Assembly (NCBI RefSeq): GCF_002847015.1
Contig: NZ_CP025085.1
Coordinates: forward strand, 3,038,001-3,102,000
Length of the DNA stretch: 64,000 nt
Direction: 5' to 3'
From: Prodigiosinella confusarubida
Lineage (GTDB): Bacteria > Pseudomonadota > Gammaproteobacteria > Enterobacterales > Enterobacteriaceae
In this document: piece after piece, positions 34,841 to 45,274 of the stretch
Position numbering within the stretch: the first letter of the stretch is position 1
Layout: every line of letters begins with the position of its first letter
The notes under the pieces: model-generated
Database searches by the model: none
The model's input: the letters and a program-made list of their open reading frames with translations, nothing else
Told to the model about the DNA's origin: nothing
Made by a program: the position numbers and the translations under genes

Positions 34841-35431
34841 ATGAATGATGAACGACATCAGCAGCGTCAGCAACGTTTGAAAGAAAAAGTCGATGCCCGC
34901 ATTGCCACCGCAACCCAGCTACGCGGCATTATCATGATATTTACTGGCAATGGAAAAGGAAAAACCACCGCAGCCTTCGGCACGGTAACTCGAGCTGTCG
35001 GACATGGACTGCAAGCAGGCGTGATTCAGTTTATCAAAGGAGAATGGCCCAATGGTGAAAAAAACCTGCTGCAACAGCATGGTGTTGAATTTCAGGTCAT
35101 GTCTACTGGCTTTACCTGGGACACCCAGAACCGGCAAACCGACACCGAGGCGGCACATCTCGTGTGGCAACACGGAAAACGCATGCTGGCTGACCCGCAA
35201 TTGGATTTAGTGGTGCTGGATGAGCTGACATACATGATCAGCTACGATTATTTACCGCTGGATGAGGTGATTGAAGTATTGAATGCGCGACCTTCGCACC
35301 AGAGTGTGATTATCACCGGACGAGGCTGCCATCGTGATTTACTGAACCAGGCCGATACTGTGACCGAAATGCGCCCGGTGAAACATGCTTTTGATTCAGG
35401 GATCCAAGCTCAGCAAGGCATTGACTGGTAA
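34841..35431 (+). CDS. btuR: Cob(I)alamin adenosyltransferase BtuR (CobO type)
   Basis: This 196-residue enzyme transfers the adenosyl group of ATP to cob(I)alamin, and also acts on cobinamide. The P-loop is GNGKGKTTAAFG near residue 36, with an ATP/corrin region WPNGEKNLLQQHGVEFQVM and the Walker B-like LDLVVLDELTYM. It is the same length as in E. coli. It is at the end of yciK-btuR and faces rluB. Confidence 0.97.
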   Translation: MNDERHQQRQQRLKEKVDARIATATQLRGIIMIFTGNGKGKTTAAFGTVTRAVGHGLQAGVIQFIKGEWPNGEKNLLQQHGVEFQVMSTGFTWDTQNRQTDTEAAHLVWQHGKRMLADPQLDLVVLDELTYMISYDYLPLDEVIEVLNARPSHQSVIITGRGCHRDLLNQADTVTEMRPVKHAFDSGIQAQQGIDW

Positions 35432-35436
35432 TCACA

Positions 35437-35468
35437 CAAATAACATCAGGATCAAATAACATCAGGAT
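35437..35468. repeat. Perfect tandem duplication of 16 bases
   Basis: CAAATAACATCAGGAT occurs at 35437-35452 and immediately again at 35453-35468. It starts five bases after the btuR stop. It looks like a recent slippage duplication in the btuR-rluB gap. Confidence 0.85.
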
Positions 35469-35493
35469 ACTGTGCATTGTGCAAGTATCCTGA
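35462..35493. terminator. Hairpin between convergent btuR and rluB
   Basis: The arms TCAGGATAC (35462-35470) and GTATCCTGA (35485-35493) pair around a 14-base loop. The left arm uses part of the duplicated 16-base unit. No T-run is present on either side, so its strength as a terminator is uncertain. Confidence 0.5.
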
Positions 35494-35499
35494 CGCATG

Positions 35500-36372
35500 C
35501 TAACCGTTACGTTTAGGCGCGTTACGGCGCGTGGTACTCACTTGGCTATGTCGTTTCACGGCACGACGGATTTGATTGGCTTTGACACGCCGACGTTCGC
35601 GTTCCACGGGTAGTTTGCTAACGGTTTCTGGTATAAGTTTAACCAATTCACGCAGATAATTGACATCCGTGAGGTTCATTTCTGCCCAGCCACCACGGGG
35701 CAACCCTTTGGGTAGTTGGATATCACCGTAACGAACACGGATCAACCGACTGACCTGTACGCCAACGGCTTCCCACAAACGACGCACTTCACGGTTACGT
35801 CCTTCGGTCAATGTCACGTTATACCATTGGTTTAATCCTTCACCCCCCTGGTAGCGAATCTTGCGGAATGATGCCGGACCATCATCCAACTGTACGCCCT
35901 TGCTGAGTTGTTTGATTTTTTCATCATTTACCTCACCAAACACACGTACAGCGTACTCCCTTTCTACTTCCTGGCTGGGATGCATTAATCGGTTTGCCAG
36001 TTCACCATCCGTAGTAAACAACAGTAATCCAGACGTATTAACATCAAGACGACCTACTGCTACCCAACGAGACCCTTGAATTTTTGGTAAACGGTCAAAC
36101 ACGGTAGGACGACCATCTGGATCGCTGCGGGTGCAAAGTTCGCCTTCCGGTTTGTAATACATCAGCACGCGGCATACTGTTTGCTCGGTATCCCGAACAA
36201 CAACCACATGACCATCAATGCGGATTTTTGTCGCGTTGGTGACCTCAACACGATCGCCCAGCGTGGCAATTTTACCATCAACGCTAATTCGTCCCTGCTG
36301 GATCATACTTTCAATTTCACGGCGCGAACCATGACCTGCGCGCGCCATCACTTTCTGTAGCTTTTCGCTCAT
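35500..36372 (-). CDS. rluB: 23S rRNA pseudouridine(2605) synthase RluB
   Basis: This enzyme converts U2605 of 23S rRNA to pseudouridine. The 290-residue protein has an N-terminal S4 RNA-binding domain ([19 protein letters not shown]) and a RsuA-type synthase domain with catalytic aspartate in [19 protein letters not shown] near residue 110. The basic C-terminal tail (about residues 250-290, rich in Arg and Lys) is typical. The length nearly equals E. coli RluB (291). It is alone on the minus strand, behind yciO and its terminator. Confidence 0.97.
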   Translation of the reverse strand: MSEKLQKVMARAGHGSRREIESMIQQGRISVDGKIATLGDRVEVTNATKIRIDGHVVVVRDTEQTVCRVLMYYKPEGELCTRSDPDGRPTVFDRLPKIQGSRWVAVGRLDVNTSGLLLFTTDGELANRLMHPSQEVEREYAVRVFGEVNDEKIKQLSKGVQLDDGPASFRKIRYQGGEGLNQWYNVTLTEGRNREVRRLWEAVGVQVSRLIRVRYGDIQLPKGLPRGGWAEMNLTDVNYLRELVKLIPETVSKLPVERERRRVKANQIRRAVKRHSQVSTTRRNAPKRNG

Positions 36373-36461
36373 CGAGCAACCTCTAAGTGTCGCCTTCCCA
36401 GGCGTCGGGGGGATGGATCTGTTACCAGCTGTAGCGGTAACTCATGGAAAAATAATGAGTT

Positions 36462-36503
36462 ATAAAAAATAATGGCGCGATTATACAGAGATTCGCGCCA
36501 TTT
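36462..36503 (-). terminator. yciO terminator
   Basis: On the minus strand, AATGGCGCGA (36493-36502) pairs with TCGCGCCATT (36471-36480) and is followed by ATTTTTTATA. It starts 44 bases after the yciO stop. The loop contains TATAAT on the minus strand, so an rluB promoter may overlap the hairpin, although no good -35 box is at the right distance. Confidence 0.8.
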
Positions 36504-36546
36504 GTATGCCAAATGTTAGACCCAATGAAGGGAAATCCACCACCCT

Positions 36547-37167
36547 CTATAGAAAAGGGGTGACATCTCCGGTACCTTCCCGAACGATCTGCGGCGACGT
36601 GTCGGTCAAATCAATCACGGTGGTCGGTTGTTGCCCCAAAGAACCACCATGAATAACCAGATTCACTCGTTTTCCCAAACGTTCCTGTATCTCCTCCGGA
36701 TCTGACTCCGCAAAATCATTGCCCGGCAAGATTAATGTCGTGGACATCAGCGGTTCGTTCAACGCTTCCAACAGTGCCAATGCTATTGGGTTAGAAGGAA
36801 CACGCAGACCGATGGTTTTACGTTTTTCATTCATCAGGCGGCGCGGAACTTCTTTTGTTGCTTTCAGGATAAAGGTGTAATTCCCAGGGGTATTGTTTTT
36901 AATCAGACGAAATGCCGTATTATCCACATAAGCATAGGTGGATAATTCGGACAGATCGCGACACACCAGTGTGAAATTATGATTATTGTCCACGTTGCGT
37001 ATACGGCAAATCTGTTCCATCGCGGATTTATCTTCCAACATACATCCCAGTGCATAGCCAGAATCCGTAGGGTAGACAATAACCCCCCCCTTATGCAGCA
37101 CTTCCACCGTCTGATTAATTAGTCGTAATTGAGGGTTCTGTGGGTGAATATAGAAAAACTGACTCAT
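36547..37167 (-). CDS. yciO: YciO, Sua5/YrdC-family protein
   Basis: This 206-residue protein has the YrdC fold that binds RNA and ATP in threonylcarbamoyl-AMP synthases. Recognisable are GGVIVYPTDSGYALGCMLEDK (conserved KPTDTVYGL-like site), the NHNFTLVCRDLSEL strand and GNYTFILKAT with the later GLRVPSN motif. YciO is a paralogue whose exact substrate is uncertain. A run of eight G in the coding strand (37083-37090) encodes part of the HKGGVIV segment. It is downstream of rnm on the same strand with an 81-base gap. Confidence 0.94.
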   Translation of the reverse strand: MSQFFYIHPQNPQLRLINQTVEVLHKGGVIVYPTDSGYALGCMLEDKSAMEQICRIRNVDNNHNFTLVCRDLSELSTYAYVDNTAFRLIKNNTPGNYTFILKATKEVPRRLMNEKRKTIGLRVPSNPIALALLEALNEPLMSTTLILPGNDFAESDPEEIQERLGKRVNLVIHGGSLGQQPTTVIDLTDTSPQIVREGTGDVTPFL

Positions 37168-37248
37168 ACTACCTTATGCCTCCCAAAACACAGCGCACCA
37201 GTCTTTTGCTCATCAGCAGTCCGCTGATCTGATCGCGCCAGCAGATAC

Positions 37249-38124
37249 TCACCGTTGCGTCAGCGCCGCATGCTGCCACACTGGCTCAACATCGCCAGGT
37301 AACCACAACTTACGACCTAACTCAATCCAGGCACAGGGTTGATGAAAATCTGAACCCTGAGATCCCAGCAAACGATATTCCCGCGCATAACGCGCCAATT
37401 GCAAACGCTCATCAGGTGCCTGCTGGCACTGCGCCACTTCCATTGCATCACCACCACAATCGGTGAAATGACGCAGTAGCCGTTTCAACCACTTAGCCGT
37501 TAAATCATAGCGTCCAGGGTGAGCCAGCACTGCAACACCTCCTGATTGGTGTATTGCGTCTATAGCCTGTTGTATTGTACACCACTGTGATGGAACATAA
37601 CCGGTTTTCCCTTTTGCCAGGTACTTCTTAAAGACCTGACTGATATTCTCCGCACGCCCTTGTTCTACCAGATAGCGGGCAAAGTGCCCACGAGTTATCG
37701 TGCCGCCAGCGGCCAGTCGGGCGGCACCGGCGAACGCGTCAGGAATTTGTGCCTTTTCCAGCCGCAAGCCGATATGCTCCGCCCGTTGCAAGCGATAGTC
37801 GGACTGTTGCTGCAACAGGTTTACCAGTGCCGGATGACTGCAATCCTGCCCCAGCCCAACAATATGAATTTCATGGTTTTCCCACAATGTTGAGATTTCA
37901 ACACCGGTAATCAATCGCAACGGCAAAGAACACTGGCGAATCGCGGTCTGCGCCTCATCCAGTGCAGCCGTCGTGTCATGGTCGGTAATAGCCAGCACAC
38001 CGACCCGCATCTCAACGGCACGCTGAACTAGTTCTGTTGGCGTCAGTAGTCCGTCGGATGCTGTCGTATGGCTATGCAAATCATAAAGCGGAAAAGAAGA
38101 AAGTATCGAAGACGCTTCTGGCAC
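37249..38124 (-). CDS. rnm: RNase AM (YciV/TrpH), PHP-family 5'-3' exonuclease
   Basis: This 291-residue PHP-domain phosphoesterase acts on 3',5'-bisphosphates and RNA 5' ends, including maturation of rRNA 5' ends in E. coli. Metal-binding motifs are YDLHSHTTASDG near the N-terminus, ITDHDTTAAL near 45, an E of ITGVEIST, VLAHPGRYDL and the C-terminal GSQGSDFHQP. It is divergent from trpL, the same place as yciV in E. coli, and the 200-base gap holds the trp promoter. Confidence 0.95.
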   Translation of the reverse strand: MPEASSILSSFPLYDLHSHTTASDGLLTPTELVQRAVEMRVGVLAITDHDTTAALDEAQTAIRQCSLPLRLITGVEISTLWENHEIHIVGLGQDCSHPALVNLLQQQSDYRLQRAEHIGLRLEKAQIPDAFAGAARLAAGGTITRGHFARYLVEQGRAENISQVFKKYLAKGKTGYVPSQWCTIQQAIDAIHQSGGVAVLAHPGRYDLTAKWLKRLLRHFTDCGGDAMEVAQCQQAPDERLQLARYAREYRLLGSQGSDFHQPCAWIELGRKLWLPGDVEPVWQHAALTQR

Positions 38125-38261
38125 AGTGGTTATTTATCCAGTCAGGAGTGAAGACTTGACGGCATCATGCCATTAACAAGGGGAAAAGGATAAGAAAGAA
38201 TCGGATTTTCTGACTATAGGTACTCTGTGTGAAACACCTTAAAAATAACCTGAATTTTTTA

Positions 38262-38300
38262 TTGACTTATTTACTTCGTTCCAGTTAACTAGTACACAAG
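38262..38300 (+). promoter_or_regulatory. trp promoter and TrpR operator
   Basis: TTGACT at 38262-38267 and TTAACT at 38285-38290 are -35 and -10 boxes at 17 bases, as in E. coli. The segment 38281-38300 (CCAGTTAACTAGTACACAAG) overlaps the -10 box and matches the right half of the trp operator; the left half is less perfect. Tryptophan-bound TrpR should block RNA polymerase here. Confidence 0.92.
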
Positions 38301-38326
38301 TTCAGCAAAACGCAAGGGATACGATA

Positions 38327-38392
38327 ATGGCAATGCTGTTTAAAAAGAAAAATGCAGGTTGGTGGCGCTCTTCCCTTTCGCGGGCGGAGTAA
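38327..38392 (+). CDS. trpL: trp operon leader peptide
   Basis: This 21-residue peptide has two adjacent tryptophan codons at residues 12-13 (AGWWRSS), the sensing element for attenuation. It lies 37 bases after the -10 box. Ribosome stalling at the Trp codons favours the antiterminator stem and transcription into trpE. The N-terminus (MAMLFKKK) differs from E. coli and the peptide is longer than its 14 residues. Confidence 0.93.
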   Translation: MAMLFKKKNAGWWRSSLSRAE

Positions 38393-38430
38393 TCACGCAT
38401 AGCTGTTATCAGAACATGCAGATATCCCAA

Positions 38431-38455
38431 AGCCCGCTCATCAGCGGGTTTTTTT
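38431..38455 (+). terminator. trp attenuator
   Basis: AGCCCGCT and AGCGGG pair around CATC, followed by seven T. It lies 38 bases after the trpL stop and 24 bases before trpE. This is the intrinsic terminator whose formation depends on translation of trpL. Confidence 0.93.
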
Positions 38456-38479
38456 ATGGGCAAAACAAGAGTAAAGATA

Positions 38480-40042
38480 ATGCAGACAACACAATCCGAA
38501 CTTGAACTCCTGAGTACTGAGGCAACTTACCACAACAATCCCAGTGCGATGTTTCATCAGCTCTGTGGTGCCAGACCTGCCACACTGTTGCTGGAATCGG
38601 CTGAAATTGATAGTAAGCAAAACCTGAAGAGTCTGTTGATCGTTGACAGTGCATTGCGCATTACCGCACTGGGTCCCCAGGTTTTCATACAGGCGCTAAC
38701 CGCTAACGGCGCGTCATTGCTACCATTACTGGATGATGCCTTTCCGCCCAGTGTGATTATTGAAGCGCGCCCCAATTGTCGCGAACTGACTTTTCCTGCT
38801 ACAGACATGATACAGGATGAGGATGCACGTCTGTGTTCCCTTTCCGTATTTGATGCCCTTCGTCAGTTACTGACTCTAGTAAAGTGTCCCCCCAACGAAC
38901 GTGAAGCCATGTTTCTAGGTGGACTGTTTGCCTACGATCTGGTCGCCGGATTTGAGGCATTACCACCGCTGGGACAACAACAGCGTTGCCCGGACTACTG
39001 TTTTTATCTGGCTGAAACCTTGGTGATTGTTGATCACCAACAACAAGTCACTCACATTCAGGCCAGCCTGTTTACGTCAGACAGTGCCGAACGTCAGCGT
39101 TTGCAGCAACGACTGAAACAGTTACAGCATCAGTTGCTTCAACCCGCCCCGCCTCTGCCTTGTCAGTTCGTTGAGAGTATGACTCTGAGCTGTAATCAAA
39201 GTGATGAAGACTATGGTGAAGTAGTCAGTCAGATGCAACAGGCTATCCGCATCGGGGAAATTTTTCAGGTCGTTCCCTCCCGACGTTTCTCTCTGCCCTG
39301 TCCTTCCCCGCTGTCTGCTTATCAAACGCTGAAGGATAACAATCCCAGTCCGTATATGTTCTACATGCAGGACCAGGATTTCACCCTGTTTGGCGCTTCA
39401 CCGGAAAGCTCCCTGAAATACTCAGCTGATAGTCGTCAGATTGAAATTTATCCAATTGCCGGCACCCGCCCCCGAGGACGCCATGCGGATGGTTCCCTGG
39501 ATCGCGATCTGGACAGCCGTATCGAGCTGGAAATGCGTACCGATCATAAAGAGCTGGCAGAGCATTTGATGCTAGTGGATCTGGCACGCAACGATCTGGC
39601 GCGTATCTGCGAGCCGGGTAGCCGTTACGTGGCCGATTTGACCAAAGTTGACCGGTATTCATTCGTGATGCATCTGGTTTCCCGCGTAGTCGGCACGTTA
39701 CGAGCCGATCTGGATGTACTACATGCCTATCGCGCCTGCATGAATATGGGTACGTTGAGCGGGGCCCCCAAAGTACGCGCCATGCAGCTGATTGCCAATA
39801 GCGAAAAGAACCGGCGAGGCAGCTATGGCGGCGCCGTCGGGTATTTTACCGCACACGGTGATCTGGATACTTGCATCGTCATTCGTTCCGCCTATGTGGA
39901 AGATGGCATAGCCACGGTTCAGGCTGGCGCCGGTATCGTGCTGGATTCCGATCCCCAGTCTGAAGCCGATGAAACCCGTAACAAGGCCCGTGCTGTTTTA
40001 CGCGCCATTGCCAGCGCCCACCACGCCAAGGAGGTGTTCTAA
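38480..40042 (+). CDS. trpE: Anthranilate synthase component I
   Basis: This subunit makes anthranilate from chorismate and ammonia. The 520-residue protein has the tryptophan feedback site LLLESAEID near residue 40 and the chorismate-binding core with [31 protein letters not shown] and [18 protein letters not shown]. The ATG at 38480 matches the E. coli start (MQT...). Its stop overlaps the trpG start by one base (TAATGG), so the two subunits of the enzyme are made in equal amounts. Confidence 0.98.
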   Translation: MQTTQSELELLSTEATYHNNPSAMFHQLCGARPATLLLESAEIDSKQNLKSLLIVDSALRITALGPQVFIQALTANGASLLPLLDDAFPPSVIIEARPNCRELTFPATDMIQDEDARLCSLSVFDALRQLLTLVKCPPNEREAMFLGGLFAYDLVAGFEALPPLGQQQRCPDYCFYLAETLVIVDHQQQVTHIQASLFTSDSAERQRLQQRLKQLQHQLLQPAPPLPCQFVESMTLSCNQSDEDYGEVVSQMQQAIRIGEIFQVVPSRRFSLPCPSPLSAYQTLKDNNPSPYMFYMQDQDFTLFGASPESSLKYSADSRQIEIYPIAGTRPRGRHADGSLDRDLDSRIELEMRTDHKELAEHLMLVDLARNDLARICEPGSRYVADLTKVDRYSFVMHLVSRVVGTLRADLDVLHAYRACMNMGTLSGAPKVRAMQLIANSEKNRRGSYGGAVGYFTAHGDLDTCIVIRSAYVEDGIATVQAGAGIVLDSDPQSEADETRNKARAVLRAIASAHHAKEVF

Positions 40043-40620
40043 TGGCGGATATCCTATTGCTCGATAACATCGACTCGTTCACGTACAACCTGGTCGATCA
40101 ACTGCGGGCCAGCAAACATCATGTTGTGGTTTATCGTAATCAACTCCCCACCAGCGTGATAATCGAGCGTCTACAACAAATGGAAAACGCGATTCTGATG
40201 CTGTCTCCCGGTCCCGGCACGCCCGCTCAGGCCGGTTGTATGCCCGAGCTGTTGCAGCAATTACGTGGACGATTGCCAATCGTCGGTATTTGTCTTGGGC
40301 ATCAGGCCATTGTCGAAGCCTACGGCGGTCATGTTGGTCAGGCCGGGGAAATCCTGCATGGCAAAGCCTCTTCTATCGAACATGACGGACAGGAAATGTT
40401 TAACGGCCTGCCAAACCCCTTACCGGTAGCGCGTTATCACTCGCTGGTAGGCAGTAACATTCCCGACGAACTTACTGTCAATGCCCGCTTTAACGATATG
40501 GTGATGGCGGTTCGTCACAATGAACATAGGGTCTGTGGTTTTCAATTCCATCCTGAATCCATACTGACCACCCACGGTGCACGGTTGTTGAATCAAACCC
40601 TGGAATGGGCACTGGCATAG
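40042..40620 (+). CDS. trpG: Anthranilate synthase component II (glutamine amidotransferase)
   Basis: This 192-residue class I glutamine amidotransferase supplies ammonia to TrpE. The catalytic cysteine is in [16 protein letters not shown] near residue 80, the oxyanion loop is [11 protein letters not shown], and His/Glu are in [13 protein letters not shown]. It is a free-standing protein; in E. coli it is fused to TrpD. The trpD start lies 14 bases after its stop. The separate arrangement is like that in Serratia and related plant-associated genera. Confidence 0.97.
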   Translation: MADILLLDNIDSFTYNLVDQLRASKHHVVVYRNQLPTSVIIERLQQMENAILMLSPGPGTPAQAGCMPELLQQLRGRLPIVGICLGHQAIVEAYGGHVGQAGEILHGKASSIEHDGQEMFNGLPNPLPVARYHSLVGSNIPDELTVNARFNDMVMAVRHNEHRVCGFQFHPESILTTHGARLLNQTLEWALA

Positions 40621-40634
40621 CCAAGGAAAAAATC

Positions 40635-41633
40635 ATGAAAAGTATTCTCGAAAAACTCTATTGTGCAGAAACGCTCAGCCGCCAGGAAAGTCACCAGTTA
40701 TTCCGTGCCATTGTCCGGGGTGAACTGGAGCCGACCCAATTGGCCGCCGCGCTGATTAGCATGAAAGTCCGTGGTGAACATCCAGACGAAATCGCCGGGG
40801 CTGCCGCCGCACTACTGGAAGATGCTCAACCGTTTCCACGCCCCGACTATCTGTTTGCCGATATCGTTGGTACCGGTGGCGACGGCACCAGCAGCATTAA
40901 TATTTCCACAGCCAGCGCATTTGTCGCGGCCAGTTGCGGAGTGAAAGTGGCTAAACATGGTAATCGCAGCGTATCCAGCCGCTCCGGCTCTTCCGACCTG
41001 CTGTCAGCATTTGGTATTCGTTTGGATATGTCGGCACAGACATCTCGTCAGGCACTAGACGAACTTGGGGTATGTTTCCTGTTTGCTCCGCAATATCACA
41101 CCGGGTTTCGTCATGCAATGCCGGTTCGTCAGCAGTTGAAAACTCGCACGGTGTTCAACGTACTGGGTCCGTTAATCAACCCGGCACATCCACCACTGGC
41201 GTTGATCGGCGTTTACAGCCCGGAACTGGTTCGTCCTATTGCTGAAACACTGAAAGTATTGGGTTATCAGCGCGCCGCAGTAGTACATGGCGGTGGTATG
41301 GATGAAGTGGCCATTCATGCTCCGACTCAGGTAGCCGAGCTACGTGACGGTAATATAGACGTGTATGAATTGACTCACCGCGATTTTGGATTGGACAGCT
41401 TTCCACTGGCGGCATTGCAGGGCGGCACGCCCGAAGAAAACCGTGATATTCTGGCACAACTGCTACAAGGTCACGGTGAACGTGCCCATGAAGCTGCGGT
41501 CGCCGCCAACGTCGCGTTGCTGTTGAAACTGTTTGGACAGGAAGATCTGCGACAAAACGCGCAACAGGCACTGGAAGTGATACATAGCGGGCAGGCATAT
41601 CAGCGCGTTGTTGCCTTGGCCGCCAGAGGATAA
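40635..41633 (+). CDS. trpD: Anthranilate phosphoribosyltransferase
   Basis: This enzyme joins anthranilate with phosphoribosyl pyrophosphate. The 332-residue protein has the glycine-rich PRPP site [17 protein letters not shown] near residue 78, [17 protein letters not shown], and the DE pair region [17 protein letters not shown] at 40635 follows AAGGAAA. An upstream ATG at 40605 would overlap trpG and has no ribosome site. Confidence 0.97.
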   Translation: MKSILEKLYCAETLSRQESHQLFRAIVRGELEPTQLAAALISMKVRGEHPDEIAGAAAALLEDAQPFPRPDYLFADIVGTGGDGTSSINISTASAFVAASCGVKVAKHGNRSVSSRSGSSDLLSAFGIRLDMSAQTSRQALDELGVCFLFAPQYHTGFRHAMPVRQQLKTRTVFNVLGPLINPAHPPLALIGVYSPELVRPIAETLKVLGYQRAAVVHGGGMDEVAIHAPTQVAELRDGNIDVYELTHRDFGLDSFPLAALQGGTPEENRDILAQLLQGHGERAHEAAVAANVALLLKLFGQEDLRQNAQQALEVIHSGQAYQRVVALAARG

Positions 41634-41640
41634 TGATGTG

Positions 41641-43047
41641 ATGCAAGACACCGTATTAACTAAAATTGTGCGCGACAAAGCGTTGTGGATCGAGGGACGT
41701 CGGCAACAGCAGCCACTGGCAGATTTTCAACATCTGGTGAAACCCAGCCAGCGCAGCTTTTATCAGTCACTAAAACGTGCTCACCCAGCGTTCATCCTTG
41801 AATGTAAAAAAGCGTCTCCCTCAAAAGGGTTGATTCGTACCGATTTTGATCCGGTGGCGATAGCCCGGGTTTATCAGGATTACGCGTCGGCAATTTCCGT
41901 ATTAACAGATGAAAAATACTTTCAGGGCAATTTTGAATTTTTGGCTCAGGTCAGCGCAACAGTCCCACAACCGGTACTGTGCAAAGACTTTATTATTGAC
42001 CCTTATCAAATCTATCTGGCCCGGCATTATCAGGCGGATGCCATTCTGCTAATGCTCTCTGTTCTGGATGATACGCAGTATCGGCAATTGGCCGCGGTGG
42101 CGCACAGCCTGAACATGGGCGTATTAACAGAAGCCAGTAATGAAAGCGAATTACAACGCGCTATTCATCTTGACGCGCAAGTTGTCGGGATTAATAACCG
42201 GGACTTACGTGATCTCTCCATCGATCTGAACCGAACCCGCACGCTGGCACCACGTTTACCCGCCAGTGTTACCGTGATTAGCGAATCAGGCATCAGCCGC
42301 TTTGCAGACATTCAGGCGCTCAGCCCGTTCGCTGACGGTTTTCTGATTGGCAGTTCCCTGATGTCTGAGCCGGATCTTGCCTTGGCCGTACGCCGGGTCA
42401 TTCTGGGAGAAAATAAAGTCTGCGGGCTGACTCGACCCGAAGATGCTGCCGTCGCCTATCAGGCCGGTGCTGTTTATGGTGGGCTGATTTTTGTCGAGTC
42501 ATCTCCCCGGTATATTTCCGTCGCACAGGCTGAAACCATCATCACGGGTGCGGCGCTGCGTTATGTCGGTGTATTTCGTGATGCAACAATTGCCGATATC
42601 GTCACAACAGCAGAGAAACTTAATCTGGCTGCGGTTCAATTGCATGGACATGAAGATCAACACACCATCAACGCATTACGCCAACAACTTCCAGCACAAT
42701 GCAAAATCTGGAAGGCACTGGGTGTGAATACCACACTACCTGGGCTTGAACTGGAAAACGTCGATCGCATCGTGCTGGATAATACCCAAGGTGGCAGTGG
42801 TAAGACGTTCGACTGGTCCTTGCTGCACGGACACACACTAAATCATGTGTTACTGGCTGGCGGATTGAGCACAGAAAATACAGCCCAGGCCACTACGTTC
42901 GGTTGCGCCGGTCTGGATTTTAATTCCGGCGTGGAAAGCCAACCGGGTATCAAGGATCCACAGAAAATCGCGGCGGTGTTTAACATCCTGCGCACTGCGC
43001 AGCAACATCGCGCCCCATTGAATCAAATAAAGACAGGCTTATTATGA
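41641..43047 (+). CDS. trpCF: Bifunctional indole-3-glycerol phosphate synthase / phosphoribosylanthranilate isomerase
   Basis: This 468-residue fusion of two TIM barrels carries out two consecutive steps. The N-terminal IGPS half has [15 protein letters not shown] (catalytic Lys), [15 protein letters not shown] and [15 protein letters not shown]; the C-terminal PRAI half begins [21 protein letters not shown] with catalytic Cys and ends [13 protein letters not shown] and LDFNSGVES with the active-site Asp. The ATG at 41641 is preceded by AGAGGA; an upstream ATG at 41608 lies in trpD. It overlaps trpB by four bases. It is longer than E. coli TrpC by about 15 residues. Confidence 0.97.
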   Translation: MQDTVLTKIVRDKALWIEGRRQQQPLADFQHLVKPSQRSFYQSLKRAHPAFILECKKASPSKGLIRTDFDPVAIARVYQDYASAISVLTDEKYFQGNFEFLAQVSATVPQPVLCKDFIIDPYQIYLARHYQADAILLMLSVLDDTQYRQLAAVAHSLNMGVLTEASNESELQRAIHLDAQVVGINNRDLRDLSIDLNRTRTLAPRLPASVTVISESGISRFADIQALSPFADGFLIGSSLMSEPDLALAVRRVILGENKVCGLTRPEDAAVAYQAGAVYGGLIFVESSPRYISVAQAETIITGAALRYVGVFRDATIADIVTTAEKLNLAAVQLHGHEDQHTINALRQQLPAQCKIWKALGVNTTLPGLELENVDRIVLDNTQGGSGKTFDWSLLHGHTLNHVLLAGGLSTENTAQATTFGCAGLDFNSGVESQPGIKDPQKIAAVFNILRTAQQHRAPLNQIKTGLL

Positions 43048-44234
43048 CGTTACTTAATCCTTATTTTGGTGAGTTTGGTGGACAATACGTACCACAAATA
43101 CTGATGCCAGCGTTGCGCCAGCTTGAAGATGCATTCGTCAATGCACAGCGTGATCCTGAATTTCAGGCCGAGTTTACTGATCTGTTGAAAAACTACGCCG
43201 GGCGCCCCACAGCGCTGACCTTATGTAAAAATCTGACGGCGGGAACCCGCACCAAACTTTACCTGAAACGGGAAGACCTCCTGCACGGTGGCGCGCACAA
43301 AACCAACCAGGTTCTGGGACAGGCATTGCTTGCCCTGCGTATGGGGAAAACAGAGATTATCGCTGAAACCGGTGCGGGTCAGCACGGAGTGGCAACGGCG
43401 TTGGCCTGTGCGCTTCTTGGGCTAAAATGCCGTATTTATATGGGAGCGAAAGATGTAGAGCGCCAGTCGCCGAACGTATTCCGTATGCGACTGATGGGAG
43501 CGGAAGTCATCCCGGTACACAGTGGTTCCGCTACACTGAAAGACGCCTGTAATGAGGCGCTGCGAGATTGGTCTGGCAGTTATGAACAAGCACATTATCT
43601 GTTGGGAACGGCCGCCGGCCCACATCCCTATCCCACGATTGTTCGGGAATTTCAGCGGATGATCGGCGAAGAAACCAAGGCGCAAATGCTCGAAAGAGAG
43701 GGCCGCCTGCCAGACGCCGTACTTGCGTGTGTTGGGGGGGGCTCCAACGCCATTGGTATGTTTGCCGACTTTATTGACGAGCCAACGGTTCGCCTGATTG
43801 GTGTTGAACCTGCAGGGTTAGGCATTGAAACCGGACAGCATGGCGCTCCGCTAAAACATGGCCGGGTCGGTATTTACTTTGGTATGAAATCGCCAATGAT
43901 GCAGACGGCTGAAGGCCAGATTGAAGAGTCCTATTCACTTTCCGCCGGACTGGATTTCCCATCAGTCGGGCCACAGCATGCCTATCTCAATAGCATTGGT
44001 CGGGCGGATTACGTCTCAATAACCGATGATGAAGCATTGGATGCCTTTAAAGAATTGTCCCGCCATGAAGGGATAATTCCGGCGCTGGAGTCTTCTCACG
44101 CATTGGCTTACGCGATCAAAATGATTAAAGCAGAGCCGGAGAAAGAACAAATCCTGGTCGTTAACCTTTCCGGTCGTGGGGACAAAGACATTTTTACAGT
44201 TCACGATATTCTGAAAGCTCGGGGAGAAATATGA
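43044..44234 (+). CDS. trpB: Tryptophan synthase beta subunit
   Basis: This pyridoxal-phosphate enzyme condenses indole and serine to tryptophan. The 396-residue protein has the PLP lysine in [20 protein letters not shown] near residue 87, the catalytic-loop motif [13 protein letters not shown] and the phosphate-binding [15 protein letters not shown] near 232. The last of these is written in DNA with a run of eight G (43734-43741). Its stop overlaps the trpA start (ATGATGG). With TrpA it forms the tunnelled alpha2-beta2 complex. Confidence 0.98.
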   Translation: MTLLNPYFGEFGGQYVPQILMPALRQLEDAFVNAQRDPEFQAEFTDLLKNYAGRPTALTLCKNLTAGTRTKLYLKREDLLHGGAHKTNQVLGQALLALRMGKTEIIAETGAGQHGVATALACALLGLKCRIYMGAKDVERQSPNVFRMRLMGAEVIPVHSGSATLKDACNEALRDWSGSYEQAHYLLGTAAGPHPYPTIVREFQRMIGEETKAQMLEREGRLPDAVLACVGGGSNAIGMFADFIDEPTVRLIGVEPAGLGIETGQHGAPLKHGRVGIYFGMKSPMMQTAEGQIEESYSLSAGLDFPSVGPQHAYLNSIGRADYVSITDDEALDAFKELSRHEGIIPALESSHALAYAIKMIKAEPEKEQILVVNLSGRGDKDIFTVHDILKARGEI

Positions 44235-45046
44235 TGGAACGTTACCATGCCTTGTTTAGTCGATTGGCAGAAAAGAAGGAAGGTGCTTTTGTACCTTTTG
44301 TGACACTCGGTGATCCCTCCCCTGAACTATCACTACAAATTATTGATACGCTGGTTGCTTCGGGGGCCGACGCGCTGGAATTAGGCATTCCGTTTTCCGA
44401 TCCGCTGGCGGATGGCCCAACGATACAGAATGCGACCTTGCGAGCCTTCGCTGCCGGAGTGACGCCTGAACATTGTTTTGAAATGCTCACTGTTATCCGC
44501 CAGAAATACCCTGAATTGCCAATGGGATTACTGATGTATGCCAATCTGGTGTTCAGCAATGGTATCGACACATTTTACCAGCGCTGCGCCCAGGTTGGCG
44601 TCGATTCTGTACTGGTTGCGGATGTTCCTCTGGAAGAGTCAGTACCATTCCGTACTGCGGCGCAGCGTCACAACATTGCGCCTATCTTCATCTGCCCACC
44701 CAATGCAGATGATGAACTGCTACGCGAAATTGCATCTCACGGGCGTGGCTATACTTATTTGCTGTCCCGTGCCGGAGTTACTGGGGCGGAAACCCGGGCT
44801 CAGTTACCGCTGCACCATCTGTTGGCCAAGCTGCATGAATACCACGCCGCACCGCCGCTACAAGGGTTTGGCATTTCCGATCCCACCCAGGTCGAGCTGG
44901 TATTAAAAGCGGGTGCCGCCGGCGCCATTTCTGGTTCTGCCATTGTAAAAATTATTGAACAACACCAGAAGCGACCAAAAGAAATGTTGGAACAACTAAG
45001 TGAATTTGTCCGTAGCATGAAAGCGGCGACCCGCCCTTCACGCTAA
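44234..45046 (+). CDS. trpA: Tryptophan synthase alpha subunit
   Basis: This 270-residue TIM barrel splits indole-3-glycerol phosphate to indole. Catalytic Glu49 and Asp60 lie in [19 protein letters not shown], and phosphate binding in [10 protein letters not shown] and GAISGSAIV. The ATG at 44234 overlaps the trpB stop as TGATGG, as in E. coli; another ATG is directly before it at 44231. It is the last gene of the operon, followed by a strong terminator. Confidence 0.98.
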   Translation: MERYHALFSRLAEKKEGAFVPFVTLGDPSPELSLQIIDTLVASGADALELGIPFSDPLADGPTIQNATLRAFAAGVTPEHCFEMLTVIRQKYPELPMGLLMYANLVFSNGIDTFYQRCAQVGVDSVLVADVPLEESVPFRTAAQRHNIAPIFICPPNADDELLREIASHGRGYTYLLSRAGVTGAETRAQLPLHHLLAKLHEYHAAPPLQGFGISDPTQVELVLKAGAAGAISGSAIVKIIEQHQKRPKEMLEQLSEFVRSMKAATRPSR

Positions 45047-45127
45047 AAGTGTCTCATTGTGTAATGAGTAATAATCAACTCATTCATCTGACATCATGCA
45101 GGAAATAAATACCCGACAGAATGAGAT

Positions 45128-45165
45128 AAAAAAGCGGCGGGATAACTATTCCGCCGCTTTTATTT
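45128..45165. terminator. trp operon terminator (bidirectional)
   Basis: AAAAGCGGCGG and CCGCCGCTTTT form an 11-base perfect stem around a ten-base loop, with A-rich and T-rich flanks on both sides. It lies about 80 bases after trpA and also 110 bases behind ompW on the other strand. Confidence 0.92.
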
Positions 45166-45274
45166 CACATAAAGTACCCTTTCGTCGTTAGTTTATTGTG
45201 AAATAAATTCAGTTAACAAGCCGTACAATAACTAAGCGAAGGCTACCGCTTTTCCATCATATATTGATATCAGC

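Noticed and set aside
35437-35468. Direct repeat as a CRISPR-like array
   Set aside because: Two adjacent copies without spacers; no cas gene in the window.
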